Of a stretch of DNA of 64,000 nucleotides, positions 30,094 through 40,283 are shown piece after piece; position 1 is the stretch's first letter, and every line of letters begins with the position of its first letter. This stretch comes from Chrysophaeum taylorii. Its lineage: Eukaryota; Sar; Pelagophyceae; Pelagomonadales; Pelagomonadaceae. The stretch lies in assembly GCA_029834535.1 (NCBI GenBank), contig JAQMWT010000373.1, forward strand, positions 177,793 through 241,792. The letters run 5' to 3'. The notes beneath the pieces are model-generated. The model had not been told where the DNA came from and made no database searches. It worked only from the letters and a program-made list of their open reading frames with translations. The translations under genes and the position numbers were made by a program.

Positions 30094-33058
30094 TCAGCAA
30101 GTGAACGTGAACCACTTCGCCAGCCACGCAATATTGGTGACGTGATTTGAAGTGAACACGTCACCGTACTACGTGGCCATCGCGAACCTTTGTGAAGTGA
30201 ACGTCACTTTTTTCTTTTAACGCCAGCGCCGATCCCTGCCGCGCCCCGTCAGTTCCGTCCCCCCCGCGCGCTATTGCCTAGGTCTGGTGCTCTTAGATTC
30301 ATTCACGTTTCGGGACGAAGGAGGAGTTACCGTGGATGGGGTTCAGTGTTTCTTACTTTAGGCGATGTGAACGACCGACCTCGGTATCTTCGTCTGGTTC
30401 TTCCTCCTCAACCTCCATCTCCAAAGAGTCTTCGGGGAATCATATGGTGCTCTCGGCGTTTTTGAAAAACTCGGTCTCGTGTCCGAGGTCCCTGTACTTA
30501 ATCCGGGCCGCCGCCGCCGCAATGAAGAAATTCTTGTTCGTGCGCAGTATGCTGGCAACAACTTCGTCCGTCTCGTTCGCGCCGAGCAACGTGTTTCTTT
30601 CCCTCGGTCAGGACAAGATTTCCAATGCTCAGGCAGCGCTCACAGTAGCTCTGCGCGCCATATGTACCAATTGAAAAAACCCTTAGAGGCGGCTCTCGCC
30701 ACGTCCGGAAGGAAGGAACCCATACTGCTCCTTGGTGAGCGGTCGATACAGCTTGCCAACGTCGAGCACAGCCAGATCTGTGAAGCCGACTTCATCCTTC
30801 TTCTCAATTTCAGGATAATGCTCTTTCCAGTTGAGCGACCTCGAGAGCCTGATCCTCCATTGAGTGAAGCCCTGTTCAAACTCCACATTGAAATCGGGCA
30901 TCTGGTTCTAAGGCATAGCAAAAGAAGGCACGTCGCCACTAATGTCGTCGTCCCAGGCGTTGGGTGCGTCGAGTGCCGCCAAGAGGCTGCGGACGGGCGC
31001 AGGTTCGGAGGGCGGCGCAGACTCGGAGGAAGTCTTTGCGTTTTCGTGGTGGAATGCAGTCCGTGCGTAAATCATATTTAATTCCTTGAGCAACTTCCTG
31101 GCCCGAGCTTTCTGATGATTGGACGACAGGTGCCTGCAGCAGTTGATAGTCCGAAAGTCAAGAAGGAAGGCAATCAACTCGCGATCGTTGAATTCGTAGT
31201 TGAAGTGACGCACGTAGTTTTCATTATTCCCGCAAAACCGAGACGCTCACATTCGAGTATAGCCCGCTCAAGACAGGTTTTTGCCGGTCTCGCTGAGATC
31301 GTCAACATCGAGACAGTCTTACGTGGCATGGATTTCGCAGTTATGTTCGGGAGATCAATGACTTCTAGCGTCCCAGCTCGCAGAGACTCGATCATGTTGT
31401 GCCTGATCAATGCGGCACGCGCCCCCAGGTATAAGTGTTCATGTTGCACGAAAACAACGGGGTCATCCGTTATAGCAAAAATCGCCTCGAATTCAGCCAG
31501 CGCCACCCATTGCTCATCACTGATTGTCCAGGGGAGTCCAACGTTGGTCGCCGTGTACAGTTTGAGCACGTGGTGCATACGCAGCAAGGACCAAATAAGT
31601 TGGTATCGCGCCCGGAACCTCGTCTCATTGAGGTCGAGCTTGAGCTCCGGCGATTTATTTCCCCGGCTATAATGGCAAAAGCGCATGCAGATCCTTCAAA
31701 CGTGTGTGCCGTAAGAAAAGTACTTGGCTCTATCGTGGGCACTGTTCAACAGCTCCTGGCGAGCTGGGAATAGATTGATCACCTGCTTGCCTCTGGATCG
31801 TGTCAAGTCGCCACATGCCGCTGCCGAGATTTTTGAGATATCATGCATGTCACACACGCTTCGACCTCAACAAAAATTTCTTCAGCGACGCCAATTGCAG
31901 CCCGGTCTTGAACAATGGTTGCGGCCGCCAAATCGATATCGATTCTCGCACGCTCCGCGACCACAGAACGGAGCAGAGAAGCCGTGCCGGAATCGGTTTC
32001 GTCGTCAGCTGGAACAAGGCCCACGCGAGAACACCGTCTCAACGCCACTCCAATCGGGCCATATGAAGGATAGGCCAATGGCCTGTCGCTTGAACTTATC
32101 CTTGAGTGTCCCGCCGTCATGCAGCACCTGGGCGAATGGACTGCCGAAAGCCGCCGCTTCATAACACTCCGTAACGACGTGCATCAAGATTCGAACAACA
32201 AAGCAACGATATTCAGCGTCCACCCATTCAAACGGCGCCTTTCGAGTCATGAACGGGCACTTGCCTTTCCCGCCACCGCCGCGGTAATACGCCTCAATTA
32301 GGTTGCGATGATCTTCGTCGTCATCAAAGGTGCGCTTGGAAAAAATCCGCTGCGACGTGTACACGTAGTGCCGAGCCGAGAACGTCGCCATCAGGGAAGA
32401 GTGCTTTGCCTGGCTGGGCATGGCCATGAAGTATCTCGCAATATCCGATTAACCCTTCGAGGCTGCCACAACGCCCACGGCCGTCAGAATGCCCTCCTTT
32501 TCTTGGTCTGTCTTCTGTTTCTTGGTGAGCTGTTGACGTCCCAGCTCGTCGAATCCTACTCCGGATGCGCAGCCTTGAAGTGGGCCCCAAGAGGGCTTGG
32601 TCGTCTGCCACGTGCCTTTCTTGAAGTCTCTCGTCACCTTCAGGCTCTCCCAGCACCGGATACACACATGCGTCGTCGCCTTCCCACTGGTCAACGCGGT
32701 CAGGATGATTTTCCTTCAGTCGACGCACGCAGTCACACACCTTGGAAAACCCTGGTTGATCGTCCAATTTTGCCGGGTGTGTTCCACGTCACAACATCGA
32801 CGTCGCAATCGGCTCGTTCTTGAGAACTTCCTCCTTCTGTTCCGCGTTTAAATTCCTCCTCATCATCAACATTATCCTCCACCTCCAGGTAGCGCGGCTC
32901 GACTTGGCTCATCAGACTTGGCCGTCAGCCAAAGTGAGTGAACGTGAAGTGAACATTGGACTTCGGACGAAAATTTTCGGTAAAATGAAGTGAAGTGAAG
33001 TGAAGTGAACAAAATTCACTGAACCTAGTGAAGTGAGCCCAGTGAATTCCCAACGCTA
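30076..33058 (-). mobile_element. hAT DNA transposon with 8-bp target duplication
   Basis: The element is 2,983 bp. Left end CAGCGTTGGGAATTCACT and right end (reverse complement) TAGCGTTGGGAATTCACT are terminal inverted repeats of 17/18 matches. Exact copies of GATATAAC flank it at 30068-30075 and 33059-33066. An 8-bp duplication with CAGNG/TAGNG ends is diagnostic of hAT elements. Subterminal GTGAAGTGAAC motifs are clustered at both ends and are probable transposase-binding repeats. The interior encodes a decayed transposase on the minus strand. Confidence 0.92.
30340..32770 (-). pseudogene. hAT transposase, frame-broken
   Basis: Minus-strand blocks in changing frames form one decayed transposase. 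Near the N-terminus, THVCIRCWESLKV followed by GTWQTTKPSWGP (about 32680-32590) resembles a BED-type zinc finger. The middle has YRCFVVRILMHVVTECYEAA (about 32210) and an RNase-H-fold region near 31680-31300. The C-terminus, NTLLGANETDEVVASILRTN (about 30585-30525), fits the hAT dimerisation helix. At least five frame changes exist. The family assignment is mainly from the ends and target duplication; the protein motifs agree but are weak. Confidence 0.65.
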
Positions 33059-33066
33059 GATATAAC
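33041..33066. repeat. right TIR and target duplication of the hAT element
   Basis: The inverted repeat ends at 33058 and is followed by GATATAAC (33059-33066). Confidence 0.9.
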
Positions 33067-33531
33067 ATACCAGCAGATCATCCTCGACGACGATAGAGTT
33101 CGCAGCGGCGAGCGTCTCGATACGTCAAAGATGTATGAGAACTATAGGCGATCCGAACGACCATGCTATTTATTTATTTATTTATTTATCTGAGAGCAAG
33201 GGCTGCGCTCAGGTCGCAAGAAACTGGACTTCTTCTTCTTCTTCTTCTTCAAGAGTTCACGAAGCTGTGGCAATAACTTCCAGAGGAAGTAACTCGACGC
33301 GCGACATGCTTTGGGCGCAAAGAGACACCAAACATCCCTGGTGAGCACGACAACTAATCCCGAGTACGACGACATCGAGGTCCATTATAAAAGAGCCGAG
33401 GAGACATGATCGCCCGTAGTCCTCGCCTCGACGTCCATTTCTTCTTCTTCTTCTTCTTCTTCGAGACGTGCTCTGGGAGATCAACACACCCCTCCACGAC
33501 GGTGTCTCGCATCCTCGGTGATATACGTGAG
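33067..33531. other. intergenic with simple repeats
   Basis: (TATT)n lies near 33168-33187 and (CTT)n near 33227-33250 and 33440-33462. There is no gene. Confidence 0.6.
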
Positions 33532-35502
33532 CTACGGGGAGGAGGAAGTTGAGGCGGCGAGTTGGAAGATATTGGCCCCGCCGATTTGCTGGAATTCGGC
33601 GGAGGAGGAGAGGTCGGGGTGGTCGATCTTGGCTTTGAGGAGGGCGTCGAGGTCGGCAAACTTGGAACGCTGCTCCATCGCGGGTCCTTGATTTTTGTCG
33701 ACGTGGGCACGCTGCTTGCGGAGTTGGTCCGAAAAGGCTTGCTGTTGCGCGAGTTTGTTCGCGTACAAGGCCTCGTAGGACTTGAAATTAGGGAGGAGAC
33801 CTCGCCCTTTCCCTTGTTTCCAGGCTTCCTCGTCGTTGACCCTTTTGAGTGTCGACTCGGCCAACTGGATGAGGCAGTTGAGGTAGTGAAACCTCGATTC
33901 CTCCCGGAGGGCTTCGTCCTGGTAGGCGTCGCACTCGCGCTCGAGGTCGTGGCGCTCGACGTCGAGGGAGACGGCGACTTTGTCGTAAGTGGATTTTTTA
34001 GCCAGAAAGTCAGCTTCTACGGCCTGGTAGGTCGTCCGGACGTCTCTGAGTTTTTTGATTTGCGGGGCCAGGTCCTTCTTTTTATCCCTTAACTCGGCCG
34101 TGATCTGGCGGACCGTCTCCGAGATCTCGTCGAGCGCGTGCTCTTTGATTTGGTCGGCCTCGCTCGTCTTCGAGGCCGTTTGCTCGATCTTCGACTGAGT
34201 TTCTCGAAATCCGGACACGCCGCGTCGCGCCTCGAGCTCGGACAAAAAGACTTCGAGATTCGCGACGCGACCTCGGAGGATCTGCTCGGTCCGGTGCAGC
34301 GTCACCGACTCGTGACGAGCCGCCGCGAGCTCGGCCTTGAGCTTCTTGTAGACGTGCGTTTTCTCCCTCAACTGAGCCCCAAACGCGCGGAACTCGTCCC
34401 GCGTCATCACGTTTGTCGGCGCCATCGAGGCCTCGCGCTTCTCGAGGTCGGCGCGGCACTGGCGCAGCGCCTGCCGCAGCTCGTCGATTTCCGTTTCTTT
34501 GTTTTCGACCTTTTTCGTCATCATCGAGACGTGCGATTTGTAGTTCACGAGCTTGCTGGTGTTCTTCGAGGATTCCTCGTCCACGCGCTTCCGGAGCCCC
34601 TGGACCTTGGCCTCGCGCTCCTCGACCTGGGATTCGAGCGCGGCCACGTCCTCTTTCGTCCGCGACGCCCCCGCCCGCCGCGCCTCTATCTCGTCGAGTT
34701 GACGCGGAAGCTCTCGGAGGACCTTGTTCTCCAAGCCCCCCACTTCCTCCTCGAGCTGGGCGAGAATTTGGGATGCCGATGTCGATTGCCGCAGCGTCTC
34801 GAGCCGCTTCGCGGTGTCGCGCTTTCGGACTTCGCTGTTCTGCAGCGAGGCCGTCTGCTTGCGCATCTTCTCGGACAGCCGCGCGTCCTCGTCCTGCTGC
34901 AGCCGGAGCGCCCTGGTCGCCTTCAACAGCGTCTCGAAATCGTGGGTGTCGGCGTTTTGCTTCTCCAGCTTTTCGATCTTGATTTCCAGCTGCTTCTTCT
35001 CGTCGCTCAGCGACGTCATCTCCGTCTTTATCTCAAAAGGACGCACCGGCTCCCGCCGCACCGCCTCCGCCTCCTTGTGCGCCCGCTTGAACTCCTCCTG
35101 CAGCTGCTTGTACTGCGAGTACTTCTCGCTCACGGCCTCGTCCGTGCTGAGGTAGTCGATCGGGACTTCGATGGGGTACAAAAACTTCGCGACGTACGCG
35201 CGCTTCTTGTGCAGAGGCAGCCGTTCCAGCAACCAGTGGAGGATCGGATACATCACCTCCTTCTCCATCGACACCTCCCCCTTATACTTCAACATGTGCA
35301 GCAGCTGAGTCATCTGCGGCGCGACCTCCTCGTCCCTCACGTCGCCACGAACGGATTCCGAAATCTCTGCGAGCACATCGTTCAGGATCTGAAACACTTC
35401 TAGGGCCGACTTCTCGTCAAAGTCCACCAAACTCAAGTTCTGCTTGAACACCTCGTTCAGCTGCTTCACGATGAAAATCACGGGATCCAGCTCGCCGCTC
35501 AT
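33532..35502 (-). CDS. IFT81: intraflagellar transport protein 81
   Basis: This 656-residue protein of the IFT-B core pairs with IFT74 and carries tubulin into cilia. The N-terminal 125 residues match the IFT81 calponin-homology-like tubulin-binding domain (FIVKQLNEVFKQNLSLVDF, then QILNDVLAEI and QLLHMLKYKG). From about residue 130 to 640 it is continuous coiled coil rich in E, K, L and R, for IFT74 binding. Length is close to that of animal and green-algal IFT81 (about 670-680). The start at ATG 35500-35502 directly precedes the conserved domain. The 5' side has a CTG/CAG repeat. No frame break or intron is seen. Presence of this gene shows that the organism makes, or its ancestor made, flagella. 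Confidence 0.93.
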   Translation of the reverse strand: MSGELDPVIFIVKQLNEVFKQNLSLVDFDEKSALEVFQILNDVLAEISESVRGDVRDEEVAPQMTQLLHMLKYKGEVSMEKEVMYPILHWLLERLPLHKKRAYVAKFLYPIEVPIDYLSTDEAVSEKYSQYKQLQEEFKRAHKEAEAVRREPVRPFEIKTEMTSLSDEKKQLEIKIEKLEKQNADTHDFETLLKATRALRLQQDEDARLSEKMRKQTASLQNSEVRKRDTAKRLETLRQSTSASQILAQLEEEVGGLENKVLRELPRQLDEIEARRAGASRTKEDVAALESQVEEREAKVQGLRKRVDEESSKNTSKLVNYKSHVSMMTKKVENKETEIDELRQALRQCRADLEKREASMAPTNVMTRDEFRAFGAQLREKTHVYKKLKAELAAARHESVTLHRTEQILRGRVANLEVFLSELEARRGVSGFRETQSKIEQTASKTSEADQIKEHALDEISETVRQITAELRDKKKDLAPQIKKLRDVRTTYQAVEADFLAKKSTYDKVAVSLDVERHDLERECDAYQDEALREESRFHYLNCLIQLAESTLKRVNDEEAWKQGKGRGLLPNFKSYEALYANKLAQQQAFSDQLRKQRAHVDKNQGPAMEQRSKFADLDALLKAKIDHPDLSSSAEFQQIGGANIFQLAASTSSSP

Positions 35503-35576
35503 GCTGCTGCTGCTGCTGCTCCTGCTAACGCCGGCGCAAGCTTTTTCTCGTCAGCAGGGTAAGTCTAGTTGTGTGT

Positions 35577-36720
35577 CGTTCTGTCTTTAAATGTCGACTG
35601 CTAAGAGGGGGGGGTGTGTGTGGGGAGCATGAAGGATGTGGGTGGGTTTGTCTTCTTTAATACAAGGTCGACAAAGAGAGGGGGGGTGCTCGAAGGGTTT
35701 TTTGGTGGATGTGCCTGACGGGCGGAGATAGGTATGCGGGACCTAGTCGGGGTCATCGCCGAGTCGTGGGGCAGGCGAAGAGGGGACCAAGGGCCCCGCC
35801 TTGGTAGGTCGTACGCATGCTGCCGCCGGACGTGTATGTGCGACGAAGGGTAACGTCCTGCTGGGATCGGGCGGCCTGGGTCGGGCTGCCCGAGGCGGCG
35901 ACATGGGTGAGGGCGGGGAGGGCACAGCGCGCCCGGGTTTCAATGCGTTGGCGATCCCGGTAAATGCGGCGAGTTTTTTGTGGGCCGCCTTTGCCTCTCT
36001 GTGTTCAAAGTTGGCGCAGTCGCCTTCCACCCGGGTTCGCGCAGCGATGCGCTCGGCGTGGCATGCCGCACACTGGGGGCCTCACCGAAGGCACCAAAGA
36101 CGAGGCCGGCGACGGTGCCGTAGCTACGTAGCCGCTGCTCGACAGGGCCCAAGAAGCCAGGCGGTGGTGCCGTACCCGGCTGGGTGATGATGGCGTCGAT
36201 GCCGCGAGCGAGGTACTCGGAGTGGACTTGCGCTGCGCGCCGATCGACAGGCGACGGGTTGTGGAGGAATGGAGGGCGTGGGCGGTATGGAGCGAACGAA
36301 CGAACCCCGTGCGACTTTTGGGGTTTTGAGGTCGTAGAGTTGCTCGTTGTTGTTGTTGTTGTTGTTGTCGAGCAGGGTGAGGATGTCCGGGACGACGCGG
36401 CGTCGGGCGAGATTGATTGCCTCGGTACCGGCCGTAGAGGCGCGCGCGAACGGCAGGGGCGACGCGACGTCAGGGAAGATGCCGAAAGCCTCGGTTTTTA
36501 CAGGGCGAGGATGCCGGCGTCTTTGACGATGGAGAGGATACGTTAAAGCCGTCGTACCAGGTGGTGGTCCGCGCTCCTCCGCGGTTGAGAAGGTTGAGGT
36601 GCGTGAGAAGCGCCTTGCCGTGGGCGTCGAGGGCGACATCAGTGCCCGGAATGCGAGTGCCCACGAGGCCCGAAGAAGCTGGAGAGGGGTAGCCAAAGTA
36701 AGTAAGTATATTGGGCACAC
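35577..36720 (-). pseudogene. fragment of a dispersed coding retroelement-like family
   Basis: Minus-strand blocks in several frames read VPNILTYFGYPSPASSG (36718 onward), KALLTHLNLLNRGGARTTTW, EAINLARRRVVPDIL, QVHSEYLARGIDAIITQPG, VEQRLRSYGTVAGLVFGAFG (about 36150-36090), then AAHKKLAAFTGIANALKPG, and a Pro-rich tail ending at TAG 35743. The SYGTVAGLVFGAFGEA block resembles C-terminal regions of retroelement polyproteins I have seen in algal genomes; that is recollection, not a search. The 3' part plus downstream DNA to about 35577 recurs at 56948-57136 as a truncated insertion, which supports mobility. A (GTT)n tract at about 36346-36368 encodes an Asn run. The fragment is frame-broken. Confidence 0.45.
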
Positions 36721-36860
36721 ATCCTTTCTGCCAACGCCAGCAGCGGCGGCTCCCTCATCATAAGTACATAGCACATGACGATATTTTAAAAAGACCGACA
36801 AATAAAAACAGGTCCCAGGACGCACCGCCGTCCGAGTGGTCGGTGTTGCGCGGGGGAACT

Positions 36861-38024
36861 TTACGGCGTCCATTGACCACGACGACAACCACCAAGGCGC
36901 AGACAAAAAGGTCGCATGATTTTTCGGCGGCGGCGGCGGCGGCTCAGAGGAGCGCGCTTCTTGCAGGTCGTCGCGTCGACGATGGTCCCTCGGAAGGGAA
37001 TGCCGTCGAGGAGCTTGCTCGCGGCCAGAACCACGGAGACGGCGAGGAAGAGCACCGAGCTGCACGTCCACAAGACGGGCGCGGCGAGGAGGAAGATGAA
37101 GAGGCGGATCATGCAGGAGGTCGAGTCCTGGGGGGACAGGTGATGGTCGAGTTGCGCTCGGAAGCCCCCGGCCAGAACAGCGAGGTTAGCGTTCGGGCGC
37201 TGGAACGTCGCGAGGGCGCTCCGACAGAGCGCGTCGTGGAGGCTTTGGTTGGGGTGAAAGAGGTCGTAGCGCCAGTTGTTCCGGGCCCACGAGGCATAGG
37301 AGCCGCCGTGCGCGAGGCGCGCCTCTTCGAGGGCTTGGTCCTCGTCGAAAAAAGCAACGTCGTCGGCGTCGGCGGCGGCCAACGCCGAGGCGACGCGAAA
37401 GCGGAGCGTCAACGACAATGCACGCGCATAGCTCGCGGCGAGGACGGGCGTGAAGGCCGCAGCGATGACACCGTTCAGGGGCATCGCCATCGTGAAGGGC
37501 GGCGAGGCCGTCACGAGGACTCGGCCTCGGCCGATGCGCTCGCGCGCGAGCTCGAGCGTCGAGCACACCCTTTCGGCAATCACGTCGCTGACGCGAGTCG
37601 CGTCCCGGAGCGGCTCGCACGACCCAAAGAGCCGATTCCACACGAAGCCAAACACATCGCGGCACAGAACGTGGGGATTGCGGGAGAACGTCGAGAGAGC
37701 GTCGTTGCCGCCGCAGTGCACGATTATCACCGTCTTGTCCGTGCACGCGAGGCCGCGTGCTCCCAGCTCGCGGCAGACGCGATTGATCTGGGAGGGCACG
37801 TGCGTCAGCTCGGCGCCGCACACGCCCGCATTCACGTAGCTCCAGCCGCGAGCTTCGCAAAACCTCATAGGCCACGTCTTGACCCCGCACCACGTTCCGT
37901 CGACCCACGAATCTCCCAGAAGCACGGCGTCGACAGTCGTGCGGCCCTTGGGCCGCCGGAATTGGAGGTAGTTGGTGCGCGACCACGCCTCGTACTGCAA
38001 GTCCCATATCGTCTCGTACTCCAT
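36861..38024 (-). CDS. SGNH/GDSL-type hydrolase with C-terminal membrane anchor
   Basis: The protein has 387 residues from ATG 38022-38024. Block I is LLGDSWVDGTW with nucleophile Ser39 in GDS (37-39). Block III is HCGGNDAL with GGND at 105-108. Block V is YDLFHPNQ with the catalytic Asp254 and His257. The order and spacing fit the SGNH hydrolases (esterases, lipases, carbohydrate acetyl-esterases). A hydrophobic segment at about 304-338 (LFIFLLAAPVLW, then VLFLAVSVVLAA) is followed by a very basic tail (SRRRRRRKI), so it is probably tail-anchored with the enzyme domain on the other side. There is no N-terminal signal. The substrate cannot be told; acyl or acetyl esters are likely. Confidence 0.85.
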   Translation of the reverse strand: MEYETIWDLQYEAWSRTNYLQFRRPKGRTTVDAVLLGDSWVDGTWCGVKTWPMRFCEARGWSYVNAGVCGAELTHVPSQINRVCRELGARGLACTDKTVIIVHCGGNDALSTFSRNPHVLCRDVFGFVWNRLFGSCEPLRDATRVSDVIAERVCSTLELARERIGRGRVLVTASPPFTMAMPLNGVIAAAFTPVLAASYARALSLTLRFRVASALAAADADDVAFFDEDQALEEARLAHGGSYASWARNNWRYDLFHPNQSLHDALCRSALATFQRPNANLAVLAGGFRAQLDHHLSPQDSTSCMIRLFIFLLAAPVLWTCSSVLFLAVSVVLAASKLLDGIPFRGTIVDATTCKKRAPLSRRRRRRKIMRPFCLRLGGCRRGQWTP

Positions 38025-38222
38025 CCTCCCTAAAGTGTGCGCTGTGATGCCTAACCGGAAACTTTGTCGGAATTCTGAAAGCCCTTAAAGTTGAGCCGGC
38101 CGATAAAATTCGCGGAAGACCGATGTTTTTTCTGTCGACCGCAAACCAACTTTAAGTTGGGCCCAACATGCGTCAACCGCAAACAAAGACGTCAGGTTGA
38201 AGGACCGGGGTTAGTTATTATC

Positions 38223-39260
38223 CTAACTACTAATCGACAGATGTTTGTCTGTCTGTTTGTTTGTCCCTCGATGTAGGGTAAGGATCAGGTAGGCGCGAGA
38301 GTAAGGATCAGGTAGGCGCAAGAGCCAGACAGTGATCCACCAAGCCGTCTACGGCGACCTCGCAGACTATTTCCACGACCCGCGGCGGCTCTTTTAGCCA
38401 GCGCGCCATTCTCACGCCCCGTCGAAACGATGTTGTCGATGCTGACAACGCGCGCATGACCGCGGCCTTTTTTTCCCGGAGACGAGGCGTCGGAGTTCTC
38501 TTAGGCAGACTAGGTTGGGTCGGAAGACGACGCCTCGCTCTTTACAGTCGAGTTTTCAACTCCCTGACAACCAACGGCATGCTGACTTCGATCGCGAGCT
38601 TAAAGTCTTCGCAACCTCGACCCGTTGCACGGCCACTGCAACGGTACCAGATACATTGTCGTTGTCACCGAGGCTCCTCCAACCTGTATCGCTTAAGGCC
38701 CGCCTACGCCAAACGATCAACAAGAGCCAGACGCCCCGCGAGGTCGGCGTCCTCTTTCCCAAGCCCGTCTTCTGCCACGTCCAGCTCTACGTGGCTCTCT
38801 GTCGATCGGCATCCCCGAGGATATACTCATCTGGGTCGACGACTCCACCCTACCCCACACGTGCTGCGCTATACCGATAAGCCCCCTCCCGGCGTCTACA
38901 CGCGCACTATAGGAACTTACTGGGCCACGTGAACTTACTGGGGTTTGAGATTGGGACTAGGTGAACTGGTGACCAGGTGAACTAACTGGGACCAGGTGAA
39001 CATGGGGTTTTTAGAGTGAACGCAAAGGCTAGCGGCGTGTACGGATCAAAGCAGCTTGGATTGGCGGAGGTGAGAGCGACGAGCTCGAAGGAGAGTGGGG
39101 TGAGTGGATGTGAGCACGAGTGGGCTTACGTCGAACTTACTGGGGTTAGAGATTGGGACTAGGTGAACTTACTGGGACCAGGTGAACTTACTGGGGTTAG
39201 AGATTGGGACCAGGTGAACTTACTGGCGAACTTACTGGCCTGCACTTGTTAGTTATTATC
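38223..39260 (+). repeat. tandem unit 1 of a Helitron-derived 1-kb repeat
   Basis: This 1,038-bp unit starts CTAACTACTAATCGACAGATG. It contains the helicase relic and then a minisatellite of GTGAACTTACTGGGACCAG-type words. Confidence 0.85.
38341..38885 (+). pseudogene. Helitron PIF1-type helicase C-terminus, copy 1
   Basis: Frame fragments match the end of a Helitron/PIF1 helicase: a segment near 38398-38460 like RAILTPRRNDVVD, then RNLDPSHGHCNGTRY (about 38610-38655, the LRNLDP...CNGTR motif), then QTINKSQTPREVG (the TINKSQG motif) and FCHVQLYVALCRSA (about 38768-38810, the H-QLYVA-SR motif). Frame changes separate the motifs. Confidence 0.7.
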
Positions 39261-40283
39261 CTAACTACTAATCGACAGATGTTTGTCTGTCTGTCTGTTT
39301 GTCCCTCGATTTAGGGTAAGGATCAGATAGGCGCGAGAGTAAGGATCAGGTAGGCGCGAGAGCCAGACAGTGATCCTCCAAGCCGTCTACGGCGACCTCG
39401 CAGACTATTTCCACGACCCGCGGCGGCTCTTTCAGCGCGCCATTCTCACGCCCCGTCGAAACGATGTTGTCGATGCTGACAACGCGCGCATGACCGCGGC
39501 CTTTTTTTCCCGGAGACGAGGCGTCGGAGTTCTTTTCGGCTGACTAGGCTGGGTCGGAAGACGACGCCTCGCTCTTTACAGTAGAGTTTTCAACTCCCTG
39601 ACAACCAACGGCATGCTGACTTTGATCGCGAGCTTAAAGTCTTCGCAACCTCGACCCGTCGCACGGCCACTGCAACGGTACCAGATACATGATCGATCGT
39701 GTCGTTGTCACCGAGGCTCCTCCAACCTGTATCCCGTAAGGCCCGCCGACACCAAACGATCACCAAGAGCCAGGGCCAGACGCCCCGCGAGGTCGGCATC
39801 CTCTTGCCCAAGCCTGTCTTCTGCCACGTCCAGCTCTACGTGGCTCTCTGTCGATCGGCAACCCCGAGGATATCCTCTTCTGAGTCGACGACTCCACCCT
39901 ACCCCACACGTGCTGCGCAATACCGATAAGCCCCCTCCCGGCGTCTACACGCGCACTGTAGGTGAACTTACTGGGACCAGGTGAACTTACTGTTTGAGAT
40001 TGGGACTAGGTGAACTTAGTGACCAGGTGAACTTACTGGGACCAAGTGAACTTACTGGGGTTTTAGAGTGAACGCAAAGGCTAGCGGCGTGTGCGGATCA
40101 AAGCAGCTTAGATTGGCGGAGGTGAGAGCGACGAGCTCGAAGGAGAGTGGGGTGAGTGGGTGTGAGCACGAGTGGGCTTACGCCGAATTTACTGGGGTTA
40201 GAGATTGGGACTAGGTGAACTTAATGGGGTGAAAATGCTGGGGTTAGAGATTGGGGCTAGGTGAACTTACTGGCCTGCACTTT
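39261..40283 (+). repeat. tandem unit 2 of the 1-kb repeat
   Basis: The unit is 1,023 bp and closely matches units 1 and 3; unit 3 is the nearer match. Confidence 0.85.
39379..39930 (+). pseudogene. Helitron PIF1-type helicase C-terminus, copy 2
   Basis: It carries the same motifs as copy 1, with TITKSQGQTPREVG and FCHVQLYVALCRSA. A TAA after CIP separates CNGTR from TITKSQG. Confidence 0.7.

Noticed and set aside
34138-35403. 421-codon plus-strand ORF over IFT81
   Set aside because: Leucine/arginine-rich antisense of the coiled coil; no domain.
36711-38033. 440-codon plus-strand ORF over the SGNH hydrolase
   Set aside because: Antisense shadow; the minus strand has GDS, GGND and D-x-x-H blocks in order.
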